A stretch of 64,000 nucleotides of DNA from Steinernema hermaphroditum (Eukaryota > Nematoda > Chromadorea > Rhabditida > Steinernematidae): NCBI GenBank assembly GCA_030435675.1, contig CM059623.1, positions 7,404,012-7,468,011 of the forward strand, written 5' to 3'. Below, one piece after another: positions 46,812 to 56,793 of this stretch. Made by a program: the position numbers and the translations under genes. The notes below the pieces were generated by a model, which had not been told where the DNA came from, ran no database searches, and was given only the letters and a program-made list of their open reading frames with translations. Numbering within the stretch: the stretch's first letter is position 1; the number at the start of each line of letters is the position of its first letter.

Positions 46812-48178
46812 CACTGCAGCGCAAAGCTATAGGGTCACCCCGCTGTGTTTCTGGTTCTGTCACTTTCCGCAGCTGCCCGGGGAAACCAGCATGTGCATGT
46901 GGTAGACCGTCCATGGAAACGCAGGGAACGCCACTTTCCCCGGGAACACATGCGCACATTAGGGGGCTACGGCAGGTAGAACTTTCCAGGGTGCATCTGC
47001 ACCTGTGCAAAATTATAGGGTCACTTCCGTATTTCGCGTGCATTTCGCTATTTCCCTCGCGGTTTTTTTTGTCTGTTTTCTGTTAATTCACTTCTATTCA
47101 GATGTTTATCAACTGTGCCGCGCGGCACGAAGCTCTCGAAGCAGAAAAAGGCGGTAATTCAAGCGTTTTTCGAGACCGGCTGAATCGCTGTCGAAGCGAA
47201 GTGAATCGCGTGCGAAGCGGAAGTCAGTGGTCACGCAGCACGTTTTGATAGTTATTTGAACTGTTTTGCGTCGAAACGGGAGCGCTGCAGAGCTTCCCAA
47301 ACGGACTGAACGCGGTCCAAATCGGTACGCTTCCATAGCCGTAGTTTCATCCTCATCCTCACGTCGTGGAGAATTTTCAGCTGAATCGCTGTCGAAGCGA
47401 AGTGAATTGCGTGTGAAATTCACACTGGAACAATGAACGATCGAATGCGCCGTATTTGACCGCCGATGAGAAGATGCATCGTTAGAACAACGCGATAAAC
47501 AACCTGAATCGAGTCTGGACAAAGGTATGCAAATGCGGACTGTTGAATTATCATGGTTTCTGCTATTCTAGATGCTGTTTTGGATCAGAGAAGATAGAAT
47601 AGCGATGTTCTCGATGAATGCACGCATTTCGGAGTGTTTGGAACAAGAATATCGCCCGTTCTGAGGATGAAACTACGGCTATGGAAGCGTACCGATTTGG
47701 ACCGCGTTCAGTCTCGCAGCGCTCCCGTTTCGACGCAAAACAGTTCAAATAACTATCAAAACGTGCTGCGTGACCATGCAGGTTTCCGTGAACTTCGGAG
47801 GCCATCCGATGAATCCAGAAAACGCTTGAATTACCGCCTTTTTCTGCTTCGAGAGCTTCGTGCCGCGCGGCACAGTTGATAAATATCTGAATAGAAGTGA
47901 ATTAACAGAAAACAGACAAAAAAAAAACCGCGAGGGAAATAGCGAAATACAGGCGAAATACGGAAGTGACCCTATAATTTTGCACAGGTAAAACGGTACC
48001 CTGGAAAGTTCTACCTGCCGTAGCCCCCTAATGTGTACATGTGTTTCCGGGAAAAGTGGCGTTCCCTGCGTTTCCATGGACGGTCTACCACATGCACATG
48101 CTGGTTTCCCCGGGCAGCTGCGGAAAGTGACAGAACCAGAAACACAGCGGGGTGACCCTATAGCTTTGCGCTGCAATG
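46812..48178. mobile_element. Large fold-back (long TIR) element
   Basis: A 1,367-bp palindrome-like element bounded by TA (46810-46811 and 48179-48180). The left arm is about 46812-47360 and the right arm about 47660-48178; tips are CACTGCAGCGCAAAGC and CATTGCAGCGCAAAGC. The arms are highly similar except for small indels, with about 300 bp of unique centre. The left arm contains a direct repeat (CTGAATCGCTGTCGAAGCGA at about 47181 and 47380). Frames on both strands merely mirror the arms. No transposase is present. Confidence 0.88.
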
Positions 48179-48386
48179 TATAACGATTAGATAGAGCTAA
48201 GAGAGTTCTAAATAAATAGTAAAAAAGGAATCTCTCAGCTCAAAATGGAGAGCCATTCTGGGGTCAACTTGAAAATATCAGGTTTCAGGCACCATTCCTG
48301 AAGTCTGCTTTTTTTAAACATTTGTCCTCTATTTCCTTGACGTAGAAGTAAACTCATGGAGTCACTAAGCGTGCATGGTTACGGTG

Positions 48387-48551
48387 CCCGGACACTTGCG
48401 CCCCGGACACTTGCGCCTCGGACACTTGCGCCCCGGACACTTGCGCCCCGGACACTTACGCCCCGGACATTTGCGCCCCAGACATTTGCGCCCCGGACAT
48501 TTGCGCCCCGGACATTTGCGCCCCAGACATTTGCGCCCCGGACATTTGCGC
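48387..48551 (+). repeat. 15-bp minisatellite, left arm
   Basis: Eleven tandem units with consensus CCCGGACAYTTGCGC; units vary at a few positions (ACACTT versus ACATTT, CCCGG versus CCCAG). Because 15 is a multiple of three, open pentapeptide-repeat frames appear on both strands and should not be taken as genes. Confidence 0.97.
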
Positions 48552-49436
48552 CCCAAACACTGATAGCGTCTGATGACAGATTTTGGTGTGATGACAGCTC
48601 ATATAACATCGAACATTTCACAGCACTTTTTAGGTTTTTTTTTGCAAAAGTGTGGCTGCACGCTCTGTAGCTATCCTTGCGGTCCAACGTGCGTCTTATA
48701 AGTGCTACTTAAGTCAGCAGCTTCACGCACTTTGCAGCATTACATAGTTTGCAGTGTCTTAAATTTTACATTTGAAATAACATACACTTACATATACAGG
48801 GTGCGTAATAAATACTTTAAGTTAACCAACTTTTCAATTTATTCTGATTTTTCGGCTTTTTTTGTACCACTTTTGTTGTTATATTCGTATTCCTCATTCT
48901 TTTTTGATCTAGGATTGTTGTTGTTTTCCTTGCCTCTTACATAAAATGGCATCCCTAAATTACCGTTTTGCTATCACCGACGATCACAAGCGTGGAATGC
49001 TGATTCCTTTTTGTAAACTGCTTTTACTTTTAAACTGCGTAAACTTTGTAAACTGCTTTTATGAGACAGGTAGTATGTATACAGATTCCCCAAATAGGTA
49101 GAAGAACTCGAACAGCCCGAAAAGCAATGACCAGAGCAAGATCAAGCGGAATCGGGCTCAAGCCTAAGTCAAACTTAGATATTAGCCCTTGCACAAAAAT
49201 GAATACTGGGCTCGCTTAGCTCGCCTGCAACCTCTAATATTTAGATATAAGCCTAAGCCAAGCCTAGGTCTGGGACATATGCAAAGAGCATATAAGCTCG
49301 CTCCGACTTCAGATGTCTAGACATGCATATGAAAACCTGCACACATCGTATACATTTACATGTATCAACAAGGAGGGAAAACCATGGTGGGTACCGTCAG
49401 AGAGGTCCCACCACGTTTTTCCCGAAGACGCTGTTT

Positions 49437-49601
49437 GGGGTGCAAGTGTCCGGGGCGCAAATATCTGGGGCGCAAATGTCTGGGGCGCAAATGTCTGGGG
49501 TGCAAGTGTCCGGGGCGCAAATATCTGGGGCGCAAATGTCTGGGGCGCAAATGTCTGGGGCGCAAATGTCTGGGGCGCAAATGTCTGGGGCGCAAATGTC
49601 C
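49437..49601 (-). repeat. 15-bp minisatellite, right arm (inverted)
   Basis: Eleven units GGGGCGCAAATGTCT with variants GGGGTGCAAGTGTCC and GGGGCGCAAATATCT. They are the reverse complement of the left-arm unit. The pattern of four variant units repeats once, so a 60-bp higher-order duplication is present. Confidence 0.97.
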
Positions 49602-49658
49602 TAGTAACGTGTGGAATTCCTTCTGAAACAATCGCCGCAGTCAACTGTGCTTGGGACC

Positions 49659-49958
49659 ATGGAAGAAGGAACGGTGACGCTTCTGACGAAGTGCACAAAA
49701 CGCAGAGTTTGCGACGACTCAGAAGTCAACACAGGGCAGTTCTTGGTTTTCCGGAGTCGTTTACTCCCTGAAACGGATGTGGGACGGTGTTCTTTTCATC
49801 TTCGGGGCCACACTTTTCTTGCGTTTACTGTGAGTTTCGAGGCACAAGAACGCAGGTTTCAAGGTCTGTGTGCTCCGGTGTACCTTGTTCCCTGTAGAGA
49901 GGGGATTGAGTACTTCATGAGGGAGCATCTCACCATTGTTCGCAAGGCCACCGGGTGA
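49659..49958 (+). CDS. Hypothetical 99-residue open frame between mobile elements
   Basis: Starts MEEGTVTLLTKCTKRRVCDD and runs to a TGA, with a mixed, protein-like composition (FLVFRSRLLPETDVGRC, RGHTFLAFTVSFEAQ). The frame is longer than expected for this AT-rich neighbourhood. No domain, splice site or poly(A) signal supports it. It could be a remnant of a transposon gene or a chance frame. Confidence 0.2.
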   Translation: MEEGTVTLLTKCTKRRVCDDSEVNTGQFLVFRSRLLPETDVGRCSFHLRGHTFLAFTVSFEAQERRFQGLCAPVYLVPCREGIEYFMREHLTIVRKATG

Positions 49959-49969
49959 TGCTGCTTCTA

Positions 49970-50853
49970 TTGGGTTGGTACATTGAAAATGTCGCTTTTT
50001 TCTCAGAGCATCTTTTTAAGCATAATGATTCATATTTCACTGGAGGTATACAACATTTAACTACAATGCCTCAGAGCTCTTCCTAGGGAGAAGCCTGGCC
50101 TGGTTTTTGGAGTCGTTATAAACTTCGGGTATTTTTATTTGTTGATGTTTCCGCCAGTCCCGCACGAGTAGCTATCAGATAGAGCTGTAGGAGGCCTAGA
50201 TGCCCAATAAGTATCTAAGTCTCAGATGAAGATGAGCAGCAGTTTCGAGGGCAATCAAAAGTACTAAACATTGGGCGCTCCCCTCAGACCCGGCGCTTGG
50301 TGCTGACCACAACTCAATCTTCGGCTTCGCTTCTCGATCCATGTCCTCGAGTAAGCCTATGGATCACATGGACAGAGTTTCCTTGACCGTAGCAGTCATG
50401 AAAAATAAAGCAAAAGATTTTCATTTGGAAGTACGGATAAAAGCAAGGGTCAATGTATTGCGCTGGCGGATCAAGGGGTCGGAGAAGTCATGGGAAATCG
50501 GAGCATACAATTTTCACTTATTGCCTAAGGTATCGGGGCAATAGTCATTACGGCATTCAAGTACCGTAGCTGGCCGTCCATGTTGCCCGTACACCCCTAG
50601 CTAAAGTTAGTTAAATAAGCAAGAAAGTTCATTCACTTTGCAGCCAACTGCTTTTTGAGCGAATTTTTAATCTTCTTGGAATTTGCTTTTACTTTGACAT
50701 TACAAGAAGAGAACGGCATGTGCGCTTGGAAGCTAAGCTCCTGCTATAAGCGTAGCAAAGACAGTCGTACAAAAGCACTAACCTATCTTATCCCAGGGTT
50801 AGACGAAAATAGACGAAAAATAAAAAAGCGCCATTTTCAATGTACCAACCCAA
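49970..50853. mobile_element. Non-autonomous mariner-like TIR element
   Basis: 884 bp between TA 49968-49969 and TA 50854-50855, with tips TTGGGTTGGTACATTGAAAA inverted at both ends, about 33 bp of near identity. The tips resemble those of the element at 43931-44830, so both belong to mariner-type families. The bases outside the TA also mirror each other (GCTTC / GAAGC), so the true terminus may lie 5 bp further out. No transposase frame. Confidence 0.8.
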
Positions 50854-51840
50854 TAGAAGCAAACAAACCCGCATGTGCATAAAAAACCTCCCTTCTGGGA
50901 AGTTTTGCATCGTCGACGGTCAAGCACAGCACTGAACAGATTCACTTTTGGGTAACCGTCAGTGGGTGGACAATTTGAGGGCATTTTGTGCTGTGCTGTT
51001 CTTGGCCATTGAAAAGATTTCGGCTCCATCACTTGCTGATGTTGACGACATACAGTGAGCATGCGGTATCTCAACTAATCCGGGTTCTCCCTGAAAATGT
51101 CAAAAGCCAGAATGTGAGTTCTCGCTAGTTTCGAGGACAATTTGCCGCTTCACGTCGAGTCAGTTACAGTACCCAGAGTTAATCTGAGTTCGAACGAACA
51201 GTGAAAGGTGGAATGTGAATGCGCCATTTAAAGGAGGTCAATTAAATCCACTTTCCACACACGTAGAACATCCGTGCAGAAAGCTTCTGACCCTTACACC
51301 ATAATTTGCTAGGCACTGCACTGTTTTCAGTCAACTATTCCTCGAACGCTCTGATTGGCCACAGCTGCCTGGCCGTTGGAGTGGCCGTAGTGGGCGTCGA
51401 ATGCGCCCTACAGCAACCTGGGCTACTTCCCACGGAAGCACTCGAAGTGAGAAGTCACAAGGCCGCGAAGAGAGGTGTTAGGAGGGTGCCCAGGGAAAGT
51501 CTTTTGCACCTGGAAGAGTCCATCTTTCCCGTGTCTTGGAAAGTGTCACCTTCTGAGAACAAGTCCTGTTTGTAGAGGGCATAACAAAGTGCACATCTAC
51601 GGACCCTTTGAACTCTTGGCCACCTTCTTGACCCCCTCGCAGTGACAGATCCCAGTTGTTGCCCTTCTTTCTGGTCCGTCCCCCAGGTATCCACGATCTG
51701 GCTTGATCCGTCCCTTCGTCAGGTCGCTTTTCCCCCCAAAAGACGTCAGTCGAGGCGGGGCGGGGCCAGTTCGCACCTCTCCGTTTTCTTCCGCCGCGGC
51801 CCGAGTCCCGAGGTCGTCTTTCCAAAGCGGCGCCGTCTCG
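50854..51840. other. Intergenic, upstream of the sFRP gene
   Basis: About 1 kb turning from AT-rich to GC-rich near 51.3 kb. Open frames on the minus strand (51.45-52.0 kb) overlap the start of the sFRP gene and have no domain. The sFRP promoter is expected here. Confidence 0.5.
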
Positions 51841-53506
51841 ATGCGTCCCTCTCTCCTCACCTTCTTCTGCGTCTTTCTGGCCTTCCGATGCCCCTCCGAG
51901 GCGACCTTCCACTCTGAGGGATGGACCCTCCTCGCTGGCGATAAGAATCCGATCCGAAAGTGCGTCGACATCCCGAGGTCATTCTCCCTCTGCCACGGCA
52001 TGCAGGTGACCTTCCCCTCCCCGTCCTCTAATGCCACCTACAGTACACCCAAATGCGTCTGCCGAACCTTCTGGACCACGAGACACTGGAGGAGGCGATC
52101 GAACAGAGCTCCCCCTGGTCCTCGCTCACGGCGCTCAACTGCCACGCCGACACCCAGGTGAGTCCCTCGGCCGCGCCCTCCAGACGCCCCTTCAGCTCTT
52201 CCTCTGCTCCCTCTTCGCCCCGGTGTGTCTTCCGAACCTCGACAACCACATCCTCCCGTGCCGCTCACTCTGTGAGTCCGTCAAGCAGGTAGGTGTCCGC
52301 ATACTCTCCCGAGCTACAGTAACCCCAGGGATGCGAGAATCGGATGGTGAAGTATGGGTTTGCGTGGCCCGAGATGCTGAATTGCTCGAAGTACCCAGAG
52401 GACAACGACATGTGCATCAAGGCGGTGAACACTCTGCGGCAAGGTGAGGGGCGCCGCGGCCTTCCTCAAGAAGCTCCCGTTGCAGAAAACGCCACGCGGG
52501 CGGCCTGCAAGAGCTGCTCCCAGGTGCCGACCTACGAGAACATCGTCGACAACTTCTGCCGTTCGCACATAGGTAAGCGATACGGTGGGACCCGAAGGCG
52601 CCGGCGGCGCTCGGCGGCGTTTCAAAAGGCGTCGGATGCCAGGTGATTGTCACTCAGTTTCGGAGTCGTTCGATCATATCGAATAACACGCGCGAAGAGT
52701 CCGGAGTCAGGTGGCCCCCCGCGGACGCGAATCGCTGCCAAGAGTCAAGTTGTTAGTGCGCCGGCCGGGGCCAAACGCTAATTGGGCTTGTTGCCCCCCT
52801 GAGGAGGGACAAAGTGCGACCCTTTGCACGGCCTAATTGCCCTAAAAGCATCAAAGGCCCCCGAGACCTTGAGGAGGAAGTTCCCCGAAGGAGGCCAGGT
52901 ACAATTCTCTTCTATTCCTGCACATCTCTGCGAAGGATTTCGCGTGGAGAGCCTCTCAAGGGGTAGGGTTCTGAGGGTCTCGACTGGATTTTTGCCTGAC
53001 CAAGCTCATCCCAGCGGTTCTTTCAGTGATAAAGGCGCGACTCTCTTCCGTCAACGACTCATTCGTCGGAATCCGGAAGTCGCGCTCCCTGAAGCGAAAG
53101 GACCGGAAGAGATCGGCGCTGCCCCGCAACGCCGCCATCCGCTTCTGGAACGACAAGATCGAGAAGCAGTGCCCCTGTCCGATCCCCCCTTCATCAGCCA
53201 CCGTAACCCCCGGCAGCCAGCTGCCCTCCCAGGACGTCTTCGAGGACGACTCGCACTCAGTAGACCCCACAAGTGCCGTCGACGACCGCTACTTGATCAT
53301 GGCCAACAAGGTGCACGGCATCTATGTGGCGAACCTCATCCTCCCCTGGCAGAGGAACGACAAGGTACCGTACCCCGGCTGTGTCAGACACATTCCCGTT
53401 TCAGAGCTTCAAGAAGGCGCTGCGGACGTTCCGGAAGCTGAATTGCCAGTCGCTGGGTCGCGAGATCCGCGAGTCCGCCATCCGGAGATCGCTGAAGATT
53501 CACTGA
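51841..53506 (+). CDS. SFRP: Secreted frizzled-related protein (frizzled CRD plus netrin-like domain)
   Basis: Seven exons: 51841-52005, 52044-52157, 52196-52288, 52329-52443, 52486-52572, 53027-53364, 53405-53506; about 337 residues. Signal peptide at about 1-21 (MRPSLLTFFCVFLAFRCPSEA). The frizzled cysteine-rich domain follows: KCVDIP, LCHGM, YTQMRLPNLLDHETLEEA, LNCHADTQ, LFLCSLFAPVCLP, PCRSLCESVK, GCENRMVKYGFAWPEMLNC, with the ten-cysteine pattern. The rest is a lysine/arginine-rich netrin-like (NTR) domain (CKSCSQVPTYENIVDNFC...IKQ-type basic stretch...LNCQSLGREIRESAIRRSLKIH). No membrane segments, so it is a soluble Wnt-binding antagonist by family knowledge. Intron 6 (40 nt) begins directly with GTACCGTACCCC, a copy of the TACCGTA motif, and intron 3 holds the related CTACAGTAACCCC. 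A 454-nt intron precedes exon 6. Confidence 0.93.
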
Positions 53507-53558
53507 AGAAGACTATTTATATTTTATGTGATCAGACTGTGGCGCAGATGTAAGGAAG

Positions 53559-53564
53559 AATAAA
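53559..53564 (+). terminator. Poly(A) signal of the sFRP gene
   Basis: AATAAA 53 nt after the sFRP stop codon, a normal nematode 3' UTR length. Confidence 0.75.
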
Positions 53565-53698
53565 TCCACTGGAGGCGTTGTGCACACTTGCACATCATAA
53601 ATTTAGTTCTTGCGTTTCACAAAAATGGGCACTCTGCAAAGACAGGGACTCTGCGGCACTCTTACATAAGGCGCTACCCGCTGAGTAACCCGGTGTCA

Positions 53699-53773
53699 CG
53701 ACACTTCATCCCCGGGCTGTTCATACCGGGCCAGTTCATCCCACGGGTACTTCATCCCCCGCCAGTTCATCAC
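53699..53773 (+). repeat. Tandem TTCATCCC repeats, left block
   Basis: About five degenerate units built on (C)AGTTCATCCC and (T)ACTTCATCCC, 14-16 bp apart. Confidence 0.8.
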
Positions 53774-54095
53774 ATCTCCAAAACGTAATGCCTTCGTCGC
53801 TAATTCGGTGTTTTGTATATACAAATCCCCTACAGTGGAGTTTTTCTCCTCTCCTAGTAGACCTCACTAGCTTAGACATCTGAAACTACATCGATGACCA
53901 CATAAGCTGTACAAGGATAACGAGATGAAAGAATGATAAGGGAATAACAAGATCAAATCTTGGTAAGAAGTTCACATGTTTTCCGGGAAACTGATTCTCG
54001 GCTATCCAATAACGCCTAAACGATCTACTGACCTCAAAACGTAATAACAAAAAATCTCACTAACTAAGACAACGGTCTTTCATTTGTGTCCCCAG

Positions 54096-54411
54096 CGATC
54101 GGTCGGGTCGTCCACTCGCTCTCTCTCTGAGGCTGTCTGAGGCGAATGAGTTGAGTAAGAGGTCGTTCTCGATTGTCATTGCGGACGCAATGATCGCCCC
54201 GGCTCCCAGAAGGCCTGGAACACCAGGAAGCCGTAGTTCCACCGTCTTGCCAAGAAGACCGTCACAACCGCCCGACTCCACCCGCGCGGCCAGAGAAGCC
54301 GAAGAAGCGTTGCAACTCCGACGTCTGCGCTGCCAGCTGAAGATGGGATCCCACTCCGTCCGCTGCGACTTGATTCAAGTTCTTCGCCACTTCAACGCCC
54401 GCGCATACTAA
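54096..54411 (+). other. GC-rich open frame inside the repeat-bounded element
   Basis: A 104-residue stopless stretch preceded by a GTGTCCCCAG acceptor and ended by TAA. Residues such as NELSKRSFSIVIADAMIAP and REAEEALQLRRLRCQLKMG look protein-like with a short amphipathic helix. No ATG near its start, no upstream donor exon found, and no domain recognised. It could be a captured host exon or the last exon of a degenerate gene. Confidence 0.3.
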
Positions 54412-54691
54412 TGGGACCACTGATCGTTCTTCTCGGATGCCATCTCCAGCCGAAGCCAGAGGAAAATCAGCGACTACGGTGTGATTAGTGCCTTTTTGTG
54501 CATATATGACGTCTCGCAAGGTGTAAGCCTTCGATACGAGAAGATAAACTCGTAAACTCGTAAACTAAGACAACAAAATAAAAAAACAACTAGTGTGGTG
54601 GCATAGGAGTTGAATGTTTGTTCGTTGTTTATGTTGGCCGAAAACAGAATTTATTTGTTTGTTCGTTTTCTAAAGTTTTTTTTGTCAGATT

Positions 54692-54730
54692 TCTGCCCCT
54701 GGGATGAACTGCCCGTGGGATGAAGTATCA
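54692..54730 (-). repeat. Tandem TTCATCCC repeats, right block (inverted)
   Basis: Two to three units that are the reverse complement of the left block: CCCCTGGGATGAACTG then CCCGTGGGATGAAGT. Confidence 0.8.
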
Positions 54731-54888
54731 TAGAGAGATAGCAACCATACAATACGAATTACCGTAATCCGCATGTCCGCCAGTGCGTCAGTGATGTCAC
54801 AACCAGAAAAGACAGTTGAGTGAGACCCTTTTTCACTAAAAGCACTAAACAATAACAGCCGAATGCAGAGATACATAGATAATCTTCG

Positions 54889-56261
54889 TCAACGTTCATC
54901 CACCGGTTCATCGGCCACGCTATCAGACTGGTTCCCATGGTCCGGGTCAGCAGAGTCCACCTCGACAATCTCTTCGTCGCCGACCTCCTTGTCGATATCG
55001 CTTCGGTTGTCCCCCTCTCCGTCCGATTCTTCTTCCTTCATCACGCTTTCGGGAGAGGCAGCGTCTTCATCGTCGGCTGATGTAACAGAAGCCGTATCGC
55101 TTCCGCCATCACCGTCTTCTTCTAAAAGGACATTTAGAAATAGGGCGTGAATAAAATATCACACCTTCCATCTTGACGGGAGGTGTGTTTCCACGAGAAG
55201 AAGCTTCTTCGGGTTGTGGCGAACCCCCGACGGCCTTCGGGAGGGAATCGAAGAATTTTTCGCAGTGGTCGGCGATCGCATCGGCAATACTTGATGGTCC
55301 CATAAGTTCGTATAGTGGTTTCGCAGCTTCGCGAATTTTCTCGAACATTGGCATCATGGAGGTGATTCGCGATTCCTTTCCTCCAATGTCAGTAACCAAA
55401 ACATCTCGCCGATTCTCCAGTTCTTGCAGCTTTTCTTGGAGTCCTTGCCTTTCTTCGAGTTCCCACTTCAGTCTGGCCAAACGCTCTTGGTGTTTCCTAT
55501 CACGGACATCCATGTCCTCGGTTACTTTCGCAGAGGGGAACTTATCCAGAAAATCGGGCATAGGAAGGAGGTCGCAGTCCTCCTCTGGAGCTCTGGAGAG
55601 AAGGCAAATTACAGATGCACGTAGTTGATTGTCATATACCTAATGTCCAAGCAGCTTTCTATCTCATTTCTCACGTTGAAGAGTCGAACTCTGGCAGCTT
55701 CTTTAGCTCGGAACTCCTTGTCCACAGCAGCGCGCTCAGCAAGAAGTTCTTCGTTGCGTTCCTCTGTTTTCAGAAGACTCATGCGATGTGCGTAACGCAT
55801 TTTCATCACTTTGTCGATGCACTCATCGTAGAAACCATGTTTACTTCTCTCTTGATCATTATCCTAAATTGAAGTGACCCCAATAACAGCGACGAATGTG
55901 GAACCTACAGCGTGCAAAAAGCTCTTCAAACCTGCCAGAAGTGATTCTGCTTCCGTGGAGAAGATCTGTCGCATGTTATCTGCGCACACGCTCTTCAGCT
56001 GTTCGTCTTCCGAACGCAGAACATCCTGCGACAAAAGTATCACAGAAATGGCCTGATAAAAAGCAAAACCTGAATGGAACTTTTGGGGAAGTCGAACGCT
56101 TCTGCCTTTGTAGTTTTCTGAGAGGCTTCATCGGGTTCCGAGACTCTGATGCGCTTCTTCACCTGGATGTTGTCGAGATCGTCCTTCGCCGACGACGAGG
56201 CGCTCTTCGGCGTGGTGCGCTTCTTCGGAGGCGAACTGGATGTGCTGGCAACCTGTGACAT
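54889..56261 (-). CDS. THOC5: THO complex subunit 5 homologue
   Basis: Five exons: 56261-56070, 56025-55909, 55863-55640, 55592-55165, 55121-54889; 397 residues. The N terminus is Ser/Lys-rich with NLS-like clusters (PPKKRTTPK, VKKRIRV). The conserved THOC5 core is helical: FYDECIDKVMKMRYAHRMSLL, RNEIESCLDIR, then LLPMPDFLDKFP...HQERLARLKWELEERQGLQEKL, which parallels the animal FMIP/THOC5 block. The tail (about 320-397) is very acidic and Ser-rich, ending ADEPVDER. THO couples transcription with mRNA export in the nucleus as part of TREX. It is shorter than vertebrate THOC5 (about 680 residues): the C-terminal beta-rich part is missing and the acidic tail replaces it. It is divergent from the gene at 56794. 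Confidence 0.85.
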
Positions 56262-56793
56262 GAGTTTCTGAAACGACGACGATTATTTGGCGCAAGAAGA
56301 GAACACTTTGAAGCCTCAGCGCGGCCGAAAGAAAATGAAAAACTCGAGTGACCGAACCGAAGAGAAATACGAATCAGACAAGTTGAAGAGGAACCCGAGC
56401 ATATCGTGCGGATATAACGGACTTCGGAAGCAAGAAACTCCGAGGATCTGGGCCGACAGCTGGCTTCCCCGTCGCGCAAGAAATGTCGCCTGCGCGCATC
56501 CCTCTCGGTACAATGCACTCGTTTCTGCAAATACGGCGCATTCCGATGCCACCGGAACCACGGTCTTCGTCACCGCTTTGGAATGTCGGCGCAAACATCG
56601 CTTCTCCTTCGGTATTTTCTTTCGCCTACGGGAAGCGGCTCTGTGGAGGCGCGGATCGATCCGCCGATTGCGATCAGGTGGCGCGAGATGGCCGACGGCG
56701 CGTTTTTTTTTTTTTTTTTTCGACGGCTTCGTCCGCGCGCCCTTCGGGCTTCCCGCGTGTTAACCAACGTTCGGTTCCCTGCAGATCGCGGAA
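56262..56793. promoter_or_regulatory. Divergent intergenic region, THOC5 / unknown gene
   Basis: About 530 bp between head-to-head start codons, with an 18-base T tract near 56704-56721 and a CCCTGCAG acceptor 9 nt before the ATG at 56794. It presumably drives THOC5 on one side and the candidate operon on the other. Confidence 0.45.

Larger units (their letters stand above)
48387..49601. mobile_element. Element bounded by inverted minisatellite arms
   Basis: Two 165-bp arrays, each about eleven 15-bp units, face each other in inverted orientation with about 885 bp between. Inner borders also match (CCCCAAACACTGATAGCGTCT left; CCCCAAACAGCGTCT on the right, minus strand), as do the outer borders (GGTTAC / CGTTAC). 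This arrangement suggests one mobile or fold-back unit rather than two independent minisatellites. No coding sequence is visible inside. Confidence 0.6.
53699..54730. mobile_element. Second element bounded by inverted short tandem repeats
   Basis: The left block 53699-53773 has about five imperfect 14-16 bp units with core CAGTTCATCCC or TACTTCATCCC separated by CGGG. The right block 54692-54730 has the same cores in reverse (GGGATGAACTG, GGGATGAAGT). About 920 bp lie between them, including a GC-rich open frame at 54096-54411. The architecture parallels the element at 48387-49601 although the repeat unit differs. Borders are approximate. Confidence 0.5.

Noticed and set aside
46772..48176. 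Paired open frames with near-identical proteins on opposite strands
   Set aside because: They are mirror images of the inverted arms of the fold-back element, not two related genes.
48356..48687. Pentapeptide-repeat proteins encoded by the left minisatellite
   Set aside because: A 15-bp unit automatically yields open five-residue repeats in several frames on both strands; the same happens in the right array.
48387..49601. CRISPR-like array
   Set aside because: Units are contiguous 15-mers without unique spacers, and the genome is eukaryotic.
50799..51074. Minus-strand 91-codon frame as a mariner transposase remnant
   Set aside because: No transposase motifs were seen and most of it lies outside the element's TIR.
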